Source: Puccinia triticina (Eukaryota > Basidiomycota > Pucciniomycetes > Pucciniales > Pucciniaceae). Taken from it: 64,000 nucleotides of DNA. Of the stretch, positions 49,510 through 61,370 are shown piece by piece; positions within the stretch are counted from its first letter, which is position 1; every line of letters begins with the position of its first letter. The stretch lies in NCBI RefSeq assembly GCF_026914185.1, contig NC_070570.1:186001-250000 (forward strand), given 5' to 3'. A model generated the notes under the pieces. It had not been told where the DNA came from and did no database searches. It saw only the letters and a program-made list of their open reading frames with translations. The position numbers were made by a program, and so were the translations under genes.

Positions 49510-52500
49510 CTACACAACTCCAAACCGGGCCCGGTGTTTTTCCAAAAGAACTCGGGAGAGGGGTTTTGTCAGCATATCTGCTAGCATGTCGTGCGTCAAG
49601 ACATGGAAGATCTTGACTCTTGAATCCTTAACGCATTCCCAAACAAAATGATACCTTGCATCGATGTGTTTCGTTCTTGAGTGATGTTCGGGGTTGTTGG
49701 CTAGGGCTTCGGCCCCTTCGTTGTCAACATGGAGCGGCAACGCTTCTCAAGGACGAAGGCGAAGTTCAGTGAGGATTTTCCGAAGCCAAATGCCTTCCTT
49801 GCAGGAATCAGACAAGGCCTTATACTCAGCCTCTGTGCTCGACAATGAGACAGTCGCTTGTTTCCGAGATTTCCAGGAAATAGCACCATCGCCGATCCTG
49901 AATGTGTACGCAGATGTTGAGCGACGATCCTCCCTATCTTCAGCCCAATCTGCATTGGAATACCCACTACAGACAAGAGACCCGCCGAGCCGTAGACGAA
50001 GGTGTTTGGTGGACACTAGATAGTTAAGAACCCTGACCGCTGCTGTCCAATGAGAGGCGGAGGGGTCCTTCAAGAATTGTGATAGCTTGTTCACGGCAAA
50101 GGAAACATCCGGACGCGCGCATTGCGCCACCCATAAAAGGGACCCGATGATTTGGTTGTATGGTCCCGGAGAAGGTTGTTCATTTGGTTGTCTCCGGCAA
50201 AGGTTCTTGAAACCGGAATCCGTGGGGGTCGAAACAGAGGTTGGACCGTTGGGGAGGAACCGAGGAATTAAGTCTTCAATGTAGTGGCACTGTGACATGA
50301 AGAGGAGTCGATTTTCAATATCCCTTGTGATCTTAATCGACAAGAAGTGGTGCAACTCCTCGTCCGCACCTATCGTGAACAGAGCGCCAAGGGATTTGAT
50401 GAGAGAATCCACGTAGGTTGGTTCGCCGACAATGGTCAGGTCGTCCACATGTACAGTAACCGCTGCTATGAGTTTGCCGGCCTCCAGACGGAAGTAGAGA
50501 GTAGGGTCGTACCGAGACTGAGATAGACCCAAACCCACCAGACCAGAGTGCAGTTCCTGGTTCCACTGCCGGGGCGACTGCTTGAGACCGTATAACGACC
50601 TCGAGACTTCACACACGTAGTCAGGATGAGCCGAGTCCTCGAAACCGACCGGTTGCTCCATGTAGATCGGCTCGTCCAGTCGACCGTTTAAGAAAGCAGT
50701 TTTGAAGTCGACCTGGCGACCTTTCCACTTCCGGACCGCCAGAAGGGTACATATCAGGCGAAGGGTCTCCATGCGGAGGGTAGGAGAGAAAACCTCGTCG
50801 TAGTCGAGGCCCTGAACTTGGGTGTAGCCCATAGCAACCAGGCGAGCTTTCAGCTTCTGAATAGTCTTGTCCTGACGGCGCTTGACTTTAAAAACCCATT
50901 TAGATTTGATAATCTTTCGTTTGTCTGGCCGGGGGACCAAACGCCAAGTCTCCATTCCCAGGAGTGACGAAAACTCCTCACTAGCAGCTTTCAGCCAGCG
51001 GTCCTTGTTGGGAGAACGCTGAAGTTGGCGCCAGGTTTTCGGAGTGTCGACATCCTCCGGGGCGGTTGCCGATTTGGACCAGTTTCCAAGGCGGTCGGGT
51101 GCCTTTCTGGACCTGTTCGAACGGCGGACCGGAGGAGGGGAAGGGATCCTAGGCGGAGAAGGGGGAAGAGGAAGCGAACTAGGGATGGGGTCTGAAACTG
51201 CAGGAGGAGAAGGCGGCGAGGCGGCGGGAGCAGGGTTCGCAGCTGACGGCTGGGGACCGGGAGACCTAACCTGAACAGGAAGTGAGCCACCTTGCTCTCC
51301 AGGAGATGGAGAAGCAGCGGGAGGAAGAGGAAGAAGAGAGGGAGGGGAAGACGGCCGGAGGACCGGCGAGGGAAGACTCATTGGCGAGGGAGTAGACTTA
51401 CCGCCACCAGGATATGACGCCTCAGATGGTGAAGATGGCCCGGATGAAGCCGGACCGCGGTGCTGGTTGAGCGGAGCGTGAATAGAGGCCGTGAGCCTTC
51501 TGTCGAACCTGTTTCCCAGAGGCACATTCAGAGGTGGGGACTCGAGAATGGAGGGACAAAGGTCGGAAGCTGAAGGGGGAACGGGTTCAGGGCGTGGGGA
51601 CGGCTTCAAGGGGGGGGACCACGGGATTTCTACGTTGATTGTGGGTGGGGGGCCTACTGGACGATGGTCGTAAGGGAACACCAAATCGTCAAACAGCACG
51701 TCGCGAGTTTTCAACGCCTTCCTGGATTCCAGATCGAGAACCCAGAACCCGTTTCCGTCAGTAAGATAGGACAAGAAGAGAGATGCCCAAGCTTTCGGGT
51801 CGAGTTTAAGTCGGTTCGCCTTGGGTACTTTGTACCAGACCAAACAGCCGAACGGGTGAATGTCAGCCAAAGGAATGGAGTCAACTCCAAGGACAGAGTT
51901 GGGGGAGACGAAGCCAGAAGGAGTAGAAACGGGGACAGAGTTGAGAGAGTAAAGGATGTGACGGAGGGCGTTGACCCAGAAAGATTTCGGAAGCTTGGAG
52001 CCCAAAAGCTGACAGCGTACCAGGTTTCCAATAGTCCGGTTAGCTCTCTCGGCGACCCCGTTAAGCTGAGGGGAGTGAGGGGGACCCATTTGATGCTGAA
52101 TACCGTTTTCAAGAAGGAAAGACTCAAAAGCCTTTGAGATATACTCGCCTCCATTATTGGAGCAAAGGCACAAAACCTTGTGGGAGCCGGATTTCTCGAA
52201 AGATGCCTTGAAGATTTTAAAACATTTGAAAACTTCGCCTTTGCATTTCATGGGCATAAGAGAGACAGCCTTAGAGCAATCGTCGATAAAGGAAACAAAG
52301 TATTTATAGCCTTCACGGGAGGGAACCTCGAAGGAGCCAACATCAGAGTGGATTAATTGACCAGGAGAAGTAGAGCGGTAAAGAGACCAAGAATAGAAAG
52401 GAGATCTATGCATTTTCGACTGGATACAGACCGGACAGCGTTGCACGGCAATCTCGTCCATCGAAGAGAGCCTGATGTTGTTCAGGCGGAGGAGGTGCTT

Positions 52501-53997
52501 AAGAGGCTTGAGACCTATGTGAGATAGGCGAATGTGGTAGTCCAAAAGAGAACTGTCAGTCCCAAGAGGGGAAGCCACGGATGCAGACTTCGAAGTCACC
52601 TCTGCAGATGGCAAGTAGTAAAGGTTGCCCTTGCGATAACCGCGACCCACGACCGAGCCAACGACCTCGAAATCCCCTTCGTCGTAGATGTCACACGAAG
52701 TGGGAGTGAACACAATGCGGAGAGAGGAGTTGCAAAGGGAAGCGACGGAGAGAAGGGGCTCGTGGAGGCTGGGGACAACCAGAGTCTTAACGGACTTCAG
52801 GACATCGATTGGGAGAGTCGAGACCCCTTTGTGGGTGGCGTGGACAACCGAGGAGTCGGCGAGACGAACAGGGACCGAAGAAACCTTGGGGCGAGACACC
52901 TGGTGCAGATGGGGGGTCATGTTCATCGAGCACCCAGAGTCGATGTTAGCGTTGACGGATGCCACGGAGGAAACAGCCCTGTCAGAGACGCCTGGGACCG
53001 TGACGTTGCCGGTGTAGGCCGAACCCGAGTGGTCCGACTCATCGTCCGAGTCGCTCCCGAGCTCCACAACAGTGGTGAGACCAGCTTTGGCGGGGGTCTG
53101 AGAGGATTGATGGCCACGGCCGGAGGAAGAGCGACGAGAGCCCTTGGTTTTGGAGGAATCCTTCTGAGAGTCGGAGCGGCTTTTAGATTCGCTCCCTTGG
53201 CCCTTGGGATGCTGATGTTCGCTTAGGATGCGAGCAGCGTTCTCGCATACGGCAAGGTCGTGTCCTTTGATGCGGCAGAACGTGCAGAAAAGACTCTTGT
53301 CACGGGCGGGACGGCCCTTGGAGGTAGATGCGGCCCTAGCCTTCGAGACGGAGATGGAAAGATCCTCTTCACCACGGGACTTGCGTCGAAGAGACTCCGC
53401 TTTGAGAGCGGCGACTATGCGGGAGGAAGTAACCGAGTCCTCATTCATAAGAGAGGATACGCAGTGCAACCAATCGACCGGGAGAGAACCGAGTAGAGCG
53501 GCGGCATGGATGTCGTCCACCGTAAGAGGTTTGTCGGGAGTGACGAGGGAGTTGAGGCGTTCGGCACAGACGGCCATCTCCTTGATGTGCGTTTCGACGT
53601 CGTCGGTGGACGTGCGAATGGTCACCAACTTCCTCAACCAGTAGATTCGGCCGCCGGCAGTGGAGTCGATGTGGGCGGATTGAAGGGACTCCGACATGGC
53701 TGTGGCGTCGGTGGGAAAGGACCGGATGAGACGGAGGTTGTCCTGGTGTACCGTTCTAGCTATGAACAAGCACACATCCGCATTGTCCTTGGCCCACTTT
53801 GCTGGACGGTCTTCGAGTTTGACCGGCTTGAGAAGGTAGGCGAGATTTAGAGAGGAGAGGTGGACGGTGACCACAAAGCTCCAGTCCAAGTAGTTGGAAG
53901 AGGAGTCCGGTGCCGAGAGCTGGGGAATGCCGGCTACCTTCAGAGAGGAAGATGAGTCGGAAGTATCCGGAACAGCGGGGGCAGCGGGTTGAGCCAT
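49510..53997 (-). pseudogene. Copia-2 Gag-Pol polyprotein, one TGA stop, integrase Asp lost
   Basis: 1,416 codons from ATG 53997 to TGA 49747-49749, then in the same frame to 49510. Gag core: SNYLDWSFVVTVHLSSLNL (about 35) to about 230. FCTFCRIKGHDLAVC is a zinc knuckle (CX2CX4HX4C). Protease: ANIDSGCSMNMT (about 350). Integrase: HIRLSHIGL...CPVCIQSK, first D in HSDVGSF, but the second motif reads CSNNGGEY where SDNGGEY is normal, so the catalytic Asp is Asn. The Glu in NGVAERANR is present. A long Pro/Ser-rich linker follows (about 770-960). RT: KWVFKVKRR, QVDFKTAFLNGRL, RSLYGLKQSPRQWN, VTVHVDDLTIVG. RNase H: YSNADWAEDRED, SSTEAEYKAL, then TGA, then HVDNEGAEAL, TKHIDARYHF, MLADMLTKPLS. Two point defects inactivate an otherwise whole copy. 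Confidence 0.92.
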
Positions 53998-54102
53998 TTC
54001 GAGAAGAGGACAAAAGAGGCCGGGGTGATCCTTTAGGTGATGTACAACACAGAGAAGTCCGAAGGTAGCGAGATGGAAAAATTGCGCCGGTTAGGTGCAA
54101 CT

Positions 54103-54115
54103 GGAGCTCATAACC
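54103..54115 (-). other. primer-binding site of Copia-2, matching the initiator tRNA-Met anticodon arm
   Basis: On the element strand GGTTATGAGCTCC follows the 5' LTR directly. This is nearly the half-tRNA site of Drosophila copia, complementary to the initiator tRNA-Met anticodon arm (loop CUCAUAA). Confidence 0.8.
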
Positions 54116-54421
54116 TGTTGAGATAAATCTGGGACAGCAGAGAGGAGTCAATGGTGTGTTGGAAAGGATGATTTATTTCAATGATAAAGAGAAAAAGAGA
54201 GAAGAAGAAACAGAGAGAAATGACTAACCTGGGACAGCAGAGAGGAGTCGATGGTGTGTTGGAAAGGATGAAGAAAGGCTTTCCAACACAAGCTGCCCCA
54301 GGTTAAATACACGAGTGAGAATGAAAAAGAAGAAGTGAAAGACATGTGACATGAAAGTGAAATGAGGGATTGAGGCAGGAAACAGAAAAATGAGATGAGC
54401 ACTAGATGCGCATTCTCAACA
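54116..54421 (-). repeat. 5' LTR of Copia-2
   Basis: 306 bp, about 98% like 49102-49407. Followed by TSD AGAAA. Confidence 0.93.
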
Positions 54422-54426
54422 AGAAA

Positions 54427-57062
54427 CACCAAGAAACTACCAAATTAGTGATATTTGGTAACTGATCACATTGTGGCTGCTACATTTGGGGGTTTTGTGT
54501 TCATTCAAGGTACACAATGAATCTTCAGGGGCATTTGATCATTTTGGTACCAATATCATGGAAGAACTCCCAGGCTGCTTTGAGATATAGTGGCAGAAAC
54601 ACCAAGAAACTACCAAATTGGTGATATTTGGCAACTAATCACATTGTGGCTGCTACATTTGGGGGTTTTGTGGTTATCCAAGGTACAGAATGAATCTTCA
54701 GGGCCATTTGATCATTTTGGTACCAATATCATGGAAGAACTCCCATTCTGCGCTGAGATATAGTGGCACAAACACCAAGAAACTACCAAATTAGTGATAT
54801 TTGGCGACTGATCACATTGTGGCTGCTACATTTGGGGGTTTTGTGGTCATTCAAGGTACACAATGAATCTTCAGGGGCATTTAATCATTTTGGTACCAAT
54901 ATCATGGAAGGAATCCCACGCTGTGCTCAGACATAGTGGCAGAAACACCAAGAAACTACCAAATTAGTGATATTTGGCAACTGATCACATGGTGGCTGCT
55001 ACATTATGGGGTTTTGTGTTCATTCAAGGTACACAATGAATCTTCAGGGGCATTTAATAATTATGGTACCAACATCATGGAAGAACTCCCACGCTGTGCT
55101 GAGATATAGTGGCGGAATCATCAAGAAACTACCAAATTAGTGATATTTGTCAACTGATCACATTGTGGCTGCTACATTTGGGGGTTTTGTGGTCATCCAA
55201 GGTACCCAATGAATTTTTGAGGGCATAAGGCCATTTTGGTACCAATACCATTGAAGAACTCCCACGCTGCGCTGAGATATAGTGGCAGAAACACCAAGAA
55301 ACTACCAAATTAGTGATATTTGGCAACTGATCACATGGTGGCTGCTACATTTGGGGGTTTTGTGGTCATCCAAGATACTCAATGAATTTTTGAGGGCATG
55401 TGATCATTTTGGTACCAATATCATGGAAGAACTCCCATGCTGCACTGAGATATAGTGGCGGAAACACCAAGAACTTGCCAAATTAGTGATATTTGGCAAC
55501 TGATCAGATTGTAGCAGCTACATTTGGGGATTTTGTGCTCATTCAAGGTACACAAGGAATCTTCAGGGGCATTTGATAATTTTGGTACCAATATCATGGA
55601 AGAACTCCCACACTGTGCTGAGATATAGTGGCAGGAACACCAAGAAACTACCAAATTAGTGATATTTGGCAACTGATCACATTGTGGCTGCTACATTTGG
55701 GGGTTTTGTGGTCATTCAAGATACAAAATTCATCTCTGAGGGCATTTAATCATCTTGGTACCAATATCATTGAAGAATTCCCACGCTGCGCTGAGATATA
55801 GTGGCAGAAACACCAAGAAACTACCAAATTGGTGATATTTGGCAACTGATCACATTGTGTCTGCTACATATGGGGGTTTTGTGGTCATTCCAGTTACTCA
55901 ATGAATCTTTGAGGGAATTTGATCATTTTGATACCAATATTATGGAAGAAATCCCACGCTGCGCTGAGATATAGTGGCAGAAACACCAGAAACTACCAAA
56001 TTAGTGATATTTTGCAACTGATCACATCCTAGCTGCTACATTTGGGGGTATTGTGGTCATTAAAGGTAATCAATCAATATTCAATGGAATTCGATCATTT
56101 TGGTACCAATATCATGGAAGAACTCCCACGCTGTGCTGAGATATAGTGGCAGAAACACCAAGAAACTACCAAATTAGTGATATTTGGCAACTGATCACAT
56201 TGTGGCTGCTACATTTGGGGGTTTTGTGTTCATTCAAGGTACACAATGAATCTTCAGGGGCATTTGATCATTTTGGTACCAATATCATGGAAGAACTCCC
56301 AGGCTGCTTTGAGATATAGTGGCAGAAACATCAAGAAACTACCAAATTAGTGATATTTGGCAACTGATCAGGTTGTAGGGCTACATTAGGGAGTTTCATG
56401 GTAATACACAATGAATCCTTGGGGACTATTGATCATTTTGAAACCAATATTATGGCAGAACTCCCAGGTTGTGTTGAGATATAGTGGCAGAAACACCAAG
56501 AACCTACCAAATTAGTGAGATTTGGCAACTGATGAGATTGTAGCTGCCACATTTGGGGGTTTTGTGGTCATTTAAGGTACACAATGGATCCTTGGGGGCT
56601 ACTGAACATTTTGATACCAATATCATGGAAGAACCCCCAGGCTGTGTTGAGATATAGTGGCAGAAACACCAAGAAACTACCAAATTAGTGATATTTTGCA
56701 ACTGATCAGGTCGTAGGGGCTACATTAGGGAGTTTTGTGGTCATTTAAGGTACACAATGAATCCTTGGGGACTATTGATCATTTTGAAACCAATATCATG
56801 GAAGAACTCCTGTGCTGTGTTGAGATATAGTGGCAGAAACACCAAGAAACTACCAAATTAGTGATATTTGGCCACTGATCAGATTGTAGCAGCTACATTT
56901 GGGGATTTTGTGGTCATTCAAGGTACACAATGAATCTATGGGGGCTTGCAAAAATTTTGGTACTGATTTCATGGAAAAATTCCCAGGCTGTGTTGAGATA
57001 TAGTTGCAGAAATACCAAGAAACTAACAAAGTAGTGAGATTTGGCAACTGATCAGATTGCAG
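54427..57062 (+). repeat. ~173-bp satellite, forward block 2 (about 15 copies)
   Basis: Continues block 1 after Copia-2. Copies diverge toward the right end (56,350-57,060: GGTTGTAGGGCTACATTAGG variants). Confidence 0.9.
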
Positions 57063-57427
57063 CTGCTGCATAATGGATGTGACCCCAAAAACATTATTTC
57101 TGGGTTTTATATTCAGAAAAATTGTCCAACAAAATTTTATGTGGAAATATCCCACTTTCTTAAATCCACAAAATCCCAGACCCCTAGATCTAAGTTTTGG
57201 GGTGTTTATTTCTCAAAAAATGCAACAAACAAGTCACATTCATCTCACAGCACACGTTGAAAATCCCCAAAGGCCCAAAGGTCCTATGGATGACCCTCCA
57301 GCTGTGCCGTAGCAACAAGCAAAAGTGGGCTGGTTGTTAAAGGTGTCCAGGGAGGGCCTAACCAAGTGGTTAGGGGGCTCCCAGGGAGGGGGTAGGACGA
57401 AACCGGAACCCCTGGGGCCTCAAGCTG
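57063..57427. other. spacer, no supported gene
   Basis: Transition from satellite to the gene-fragment region. Nothing recognised. Confidence 0.3.
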
Positions 57428-59910
57428 ATGGAACCGTCCCCCTTATATAAGCTGTCCAGAGCAAATTCCACAAGCACTCGCCGCCACACACGTTTAGCTT
57501 GTCCCCAATGCCTTGCCGTTACCGCTCGCCAATCAACCGCCACCACCCACCTTGCAGCCCAGCCCCAATGCCTTGATTGTCACCGCCCGCCACTGCAACC
57601 GTCACCGAATCTTCCATCGCAACCAACCCACGCACCCATGCACAGAATACAGTGGCGGACGGGAGTCCGAAGATGGTGCCCATCAAGGTTGTTGGGCTCA
57701 AGCAGGCCAACCGTTGGACCTACCTTCTGTAAAGAGATCACCCTTTTTTAATGTCTCTATGGCCATGATCGGATCGGATCATCTGTTTGCTTGACTCCTC
57801 CAGGGACAACGCTAGGATCAGTCGCCGCTCTGAATCAATCTGGCATCATCAGCACACAAACCAGCACATCAAAGCAGAACTACCAACGCTGGGTGCGATC
57901 ATCCAGGCCCTGCTACCCATCCTATCTGGCCAGAATACCTTGCTCTCTACCAGACCCTCAGCGAACTCGCGCAGAAAGCGGATACCCCCCTGACCAACCC
58001 CACCAGCCAACTGCTCAACTCCCCAGTCGGTCAGTTTGCACCCTGTCTGCTGTCCAACAAAGAGCGAATGCTGTTGACGATTGTCCGATATCAGAACGAC
58101 ATGATCAATTGGGCTGATTGAAGGTTCGTGATGCAAGCAACCCAGCCAATTCATTGAGATCCGGATCGCGCAGCTCGAAAAGGAGCGGATTGATGTCGAG
58201 AACGAGCTCAGCAAAAGCTCAAAAGAACGGACCAAACAGATCGGACATCTGCGCAACCAGGCCCGGCTTGCATCCCTCAAATATCACGATAGTCTCAAAC
58301 AAAATCAGGGAATCTTGCAGAGTGACGCCCAAATCGATCCCCTCAAAACTCAGCTCAAAGCCGCCCTTCTGGCTCGGGACTTGCAGACGGACTCCATCGC
58401 CAGCTCAAAACAAACACTGGTTCGTGTCTTTCTCCCACTCTTTCTTCCCCTAACAAATTCCTGAAACCTAAAAAAATCCCCCGGACGATGCCTTAATCAA
58501 CGACAGGAAGAGGTGCAAACCGAGCTGAAAACAGCAACGGAAGAGCTCGCACGAAGGAGAGTGGAGATGGAGGAGAGTTCAGAACAAGAGCGGAGAACAA
58601 ATCGCTGCGGGAGAACGAGATCCGGAAGGTGGACGAGGTGAAGGGCCTGGTCATGCGCGGGAACATCGAGTAGAACGTGCGCAAAGAAGGCGTTGGCTAC
58701 TTCGCCAATTTGTCACCGAAACCGCCCACCGGCTCGTCTCAACTACCGGCCACATCCACAACGACAAGGACCCCGGCCCTTGGAGTCGATGCTGCCCAGC
58801 CCGATCTCTTGACCCATCAGCAACACCCCGCCTCCGCACCCTCCTGCTCTCCCTCCCCCCATGCCTCCCACATCCCTCCCATCACGCCGCCTCTTCCCCA
58901 GTCCTCGACGCTTGTCGACCCTGCTGATCAATGCTCTCAACCACCAAACAGCCTAAAATTTTACCGAGCTTGGACAGCCTCCCCCATTGACATTGAGCTT
59001 GACTCGTCTGCCCTCTCCTTGGCCTCCTCACCTTCCGGCTTCACACCCCGGGGCTCACATGTGCCCAGCTCTCCGAGATGGTGGTTTGGGAAGTGGCCTT
59101 TGTGTAGCGCTAGCTGCTCACCGCGACCAGCAACCCGAGCGCCTGGAACTTCCTTGGCGAGTATACGCCCCTACCACCCCCACCCCCTCATCCAAAAGGA
59201 AAAAGGACTGAAAATCTGCATACAAGGATGTATGTAGAGTCCTGGAACGCGCCCAGAAGCCGCTCGCGACCGTCGAGGGCTTAGTCCTCCCACTGCTGAA
59301 ATCTGCCCGGCAGCTTGACGCCAAAGATGTCTGGCCAGAGGACCTCGACAGACACGCAAGTCTGCCTGCGCTCGCAGCGGTTGAGTTCCTGGCGGAAATG
59401 TACGCCGGCGTGGGTGGCAAGATGCTGATGTATTGCTCTTTGCGTATGCCTCCTATTTGGTCAAAAAGGTTTGTCTCTTCTTTCCATCTTCCAGTATCTG
59501 CTGATCAGCAATCACTTGCCTATGTCGCTTCTAATTGGTCTCACTGTGCTCACTTAAAGTGCGCGTAAAAACATATATCTAGGATCATTGTGGCTCTGGA
59601 CCCAACGGCCAAATCCATGAATCGGGCCTAGCCTCATACATAGAAACCGGAGGAGCTCCACTGCCTCTTTGGCGTCAACTTCTGATGCCCTACATGAGGA
59701 CCTCCCAGCATCAATCATGAAAAGGATTGATTCCCTTGGCTCTCTTTTGAATACTCGGATAGATGCTTCATCAACCAGTGTTCAGAAATTAAGAAGTTTT
59801 ATGTATGTATCAATAAGAATTGGAGGTCATTTGAGAGGGAGGACAATAAAGTATTTTGGCAGACATAAAAAAAGCAAGCAAGTCATATATAACATCTTTT
59901 GAGTAACAGA
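57428..59910 (+). pseudogene. captured gene fragments (coiled-coil protein of unknown family)
   Basis: GC-richer, codon-like DNA unlike the surroundings. Frames change but each segment reads as protein: VADGSPKMVPIKVVGLKQANRWTYLL in two parts near 57,650-57,733, YLALYQTLSELAQKADTPL to VRYQNDMINWAD (about 57,938-58,118), then a coiled coil IEIRIAQLEKERIDVENELS to LLARDLQTDS (58,157-58,419). A likely GT-AG intron runs from 58,422 to about 58,501, followed by EEVQTELKTATEELARRR. Next come a Pro/Ser-rich stretch (58,690-59,080) and VLERAQKPLATVEGLVLPLL with a following AAVEFLAEMYAGVGGK (59,240-59,430). A short frame at 59,690-59,830 adds SDALHEDLPASIMKRIDSLG. I do not recognise the family. Frameshifts and stops show it is dead. 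Position inside a CACTA-type element suggests transduplication. Confidence 0.5.
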
Positions 59911-61094
59911 TTGTTGGGGATGATGACAACAGTGACCAAGCCCCAAATGTCCCTAATCAAGGTAGTGGCTGGATGATTGGGGGTGTGTGCGCTTGGGGTG
60001 GTGAGATGTCAACAATAATTCTGGTTTCACACAAGCTATTGTGAAAATTGAGGTGCAAAACTAGCTATTGGGGAGCTCAGGTGTTGCTATGTTTGGCACC
60101 ACCTGAGCTCCAGGGACTCCTAAGAATAACTCCACTACAGGAGCTTTCCTCCATTTTTAGCTCCCAAGCTGGTGCAGCCTACTGCAGCATCCACTGCACA
60201 GGAGGTATCCTCCATTTTTAGCTCCCAAGCTGATGCAGCCTGCTGGTAATTCCACCACACAGGGGGTATCATGAGAGCTAAACTTGGCTTCAACCAATCC
60301 CCAATTGCCTCTACTTGAGGTAGTGGCTGGGTGTTTGTGGTGAGATGTCACAGGAGCTATTGGGGAGCGCAGATGTTGCTATTCTTTGGCATCACCTGAG
60401 CTCCCAAGCCTGCTAAAACCCCGGATAGCAAATCAGGTTTGCCTCAATATTGTTATTGTTGGAGCTAAATTTCATATAGCACCAAAGGATAGCACTTTGT
60501 GGTGTATTGTCTCTAAGCATTGGATAGCTTGCACTGATTGACCTGAAATACCTGCTCATGGACATCTTGCCAAAATGTTAGTTTTTTTTTTTTTTTGAAA
60601 AAAGCCTCAATTTTACCTCTGGAAGACTTAGCTAAGGGGAGGATTGCACATATGGATTGGTGGCTGGAACACCTGTTATTTTGGGGGGTCTTGAGGTGGG
60701 GTGTGCTGGTTCTGGTGTATCAATTGGGAGATAGCAGATGTTCAGTGGCCTTGATCCCTGCAGCGGCAAAGCCGCCTTGGCCTCTAGTTCCTCATTAATC
60801 TGTGTTTGATAACAAAAGTAGATAAAAAAAAGAACCTGACAAAAATATGCTAAACCATGGTAAACCAATTTCAAAAAGGCCTCCTATGCATGTAGCACTT
60901 CAAGTATGATATGCAATATCTTGAGCAAGTTCAACCAACCAAATTAAAAACGTGTGCAGGATGGTATCATGAGAGAGGTCAGGGGTCAATGTTTTTCCTT
61001 TTTTGAAAAAAAAGTCAATTTGCAGACTTCTGATAACAGATCAATTGTTGAAGTAAAAAAAAAAGAAAAAAAAAATTGAGACCCCTCAGCCACC
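59911..61094. other. CACTA interior, no supported gene
   Basis: 60,060-60,420 contains duplicated TCCTCCATTTTTAGCTCCCA segments and a GAGCTCAGGTG...CACCTGAGCTC inverted repeat. A-rich tracts lie at 60,580 and 61,050. No transposase motif seen. Confidence 0.4.
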
Positions 61095-61370
61095 CTGGAT
61101 TAATCCTAAAACTTGCAATGTCTTTTTTTCAGGAACAATTGAATGGTGTATGTAGAAATTTATGAATGTTATCAGGCAAAAAAAAAAATTCCTGTGGCTT
61201 GAAGCTAACACAAGGGGAAGGAGAGAGATTATAGAATGGTATTAAGGAGACATGGAAAACAGACAAAGGTATCAAGAAGAATCATAAAAAAAAATTGACC
61301 AATATAAATTGATCAATATACGCTATATTGATCAATATACGACATCGCAAATTCATCCATCTTGGTAGTG

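Larger units (their letters stand above)
49102..54421 (-). mobile_element. Ty1/Copia retrotransposon 'Copia-2' inside the satellite, TSD AGAAA
   Basis: 306-bp LTRs 49102-49407 and 54116-54421, TGTTGAG...CTCAACA, with about five differences between them. TSD AGAAA (49097-49101, 54422-54426). PBS 54103-54115, polypurine tract AAGAGGGGG at 49408-49416. The polyprotein is nearly complete with one stop and one damaged integrase residue. Confidence 0.95.
43788..61370. mobile_element. 17,583-bp CACTA-type element inside Copia-3, TSD TAT
   Basis: Starts CACTACCAAGATGGATGAAT and ends with its reverse complement. The inverted match continues about 270 bp on each side (43788-44053, 61095-61370). TSD TAT at 43785-43787 and 61371-61373. 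Removing the element and one TAT restores GAC GTG TAT CTC AAG, an open Copia frame. CACTA ends and a 3-bp TSD are the signature of En/Spm. No CACTA transposase was seen inside. Contents: satellite arrays, a CACTG element, Copia-2 and gene fragments. Confidence 0.9.

Noticed and set aside
49164..49523. Phe/Leu-rich frame in the Copia-2 LTR, also at 54,178-54,432
   Set aside because: Shared because the LTRs are copies. Translation of purine-rich LTR sequence without a domain.
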